5,933 nt of DNA, taken from contig DRQV01000211.1 in assembly GCA_011371325.1 (NCBI GenBank), forward strand, positions 1 through 5,933. Direction: 5' to 3'. The stretch comes from Thioploca sp. (GTDB lineage Bacteria; Pseudomonadota; Gammaproteobacteria; Beggiatoales; Beggiatoaceae). The position numbers and the translations under genes are program-made. Positions 5,783 to 5,933 of the stretch are shown one piece after another; position 1 is the first letter of the stretch; every line of letters starts with the position of its first letter. Under the pieces are notes generated by a model, which worked only from the letters and a program-made list of their open reading frames with translations, had not been told where the DNA came from and searched no databases.

Positions 5783-5933
5783 ATGAATAAATCTCCACAA
5801 CAACTTGGTAAAGGCATGATTTATGTTGCATGGTTATTATTATTAGGTTTGTTATTTATGTTTTTTAATTACATGTCCGAAAAACAATACAATCCTAATC
5901 AAAATGTAACATCTAATAATAATAATGGTATTC
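5783..5933 (+). CDS. Retropepsin-like aspartic protease family protein, N-terminal part only (runs off the window)
   Basis: The frame is open to the window edge, covering 50 codons. It shows a short polar start (MNKSPQQLGKG), one strongly hydrophobic segment at residues 11-28 (MIYVAWLLLLGLLFMFFN), and then a polar Asn-rich linker (YNPNQN, then NNNN). The layout of a GKGM-like lead, one membrane anchor and an NPNQ linker recalls the TIGR02281 family of inner-membrane-anchored, clan AA (retropepsin-like) proteases of Proteobacteria. The catalytic Asp-containing domain would lie beyond 5933 and cannot be checked, so this rests on the anchor region only. An in-frame ATG at 5771 would overlap the previous gene's stop by 8 bases and add four residues; neither start has a clear ribosome site, and translational coupling to the upstream gene is likely. 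Other single-pass membrane proteins are possible. Confidence 0.6.
   Translation, partial: MNKSPQQLGKGMIYVAWLLLLGLLFMFFNYMSEKQYNPNQNVTSNNNNGI

Overview
This is an AT-rich bacterial window. It holds a surface-type repeat protein, NAD and folate biosynthesis genes, the remains of an insertion sequence, and the start of an envelope protease-like gene. The NadB, FolP and retropepsin-like proteins read as proteobacterial, most likely gammaproteobacterial. The style of the CSLREA/FN3 protein and the IS607 debris would fit an AT-rich sulfur-oxidiser-like lineage (Thiotrichales/Beggiatoaceae), but that placement is a guess from protein style, not a measurement.

Layout. Positions 1-1862 (minus strand) are the first 620 codons of a secreted protein cut by the window edge. 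It has a signal peptide, a CSLREA motif, a beta-helix-like region, a choice-of-anchor Q-like motif, and at least three fibronectin type III repeats. Positions 1863-2071 are intergenic, with a candidate promoter, a good ribosome binding site and two degenerate palindrome-like repeats. Positions 2072-4182 (minus) hold a two-gene unit, a 5-formyltetrahydrofolate cyclo-ligase (fau/ygfA type) followed by nadB, whose stop and start overlap as ATGA. Upstream of it, at 4179-4419 (minus), lies a frameshifted remnant of an IS607-type serine recombinase gene, which ends exactly on the cyclo-ligase start codon. Positions 4428-4514 carry two back-to-back promoters facing outward. From the rightward promoter runs a plus-strand unit: a 23-bp tandem repeat, folP (dihydropteroate synthase), a small hemerythrin-like protein with a cysteine cluster, and the beginning of a retropepsin-like aspartic protease gene.

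How the genes relate. FolP makes dihydropteroate in folate synthesis and the cyclo-ligase returns 5-formyl-THF to the active folate pool, so folate genes face away from a shared control region. NadB starts de novo NAD synthesis from aspartate and is translationally coupled to the cyclo-ligase. The two small genes after folP are probably co-transcribed with it, but nothing in their sequences ties them to folate.

I see no CRISPR array, tRNA, rRNA or intact mobile element. The least ordinary items are the IS607 remnant sitting where the cyclo-ligase leader should be, the hemerythrin-like protein that seems to have lost its metal ligands, the tandem repeat at the folP start, and the near-identical FN3 repeats. 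I do not see a convincing new multi-gene system.
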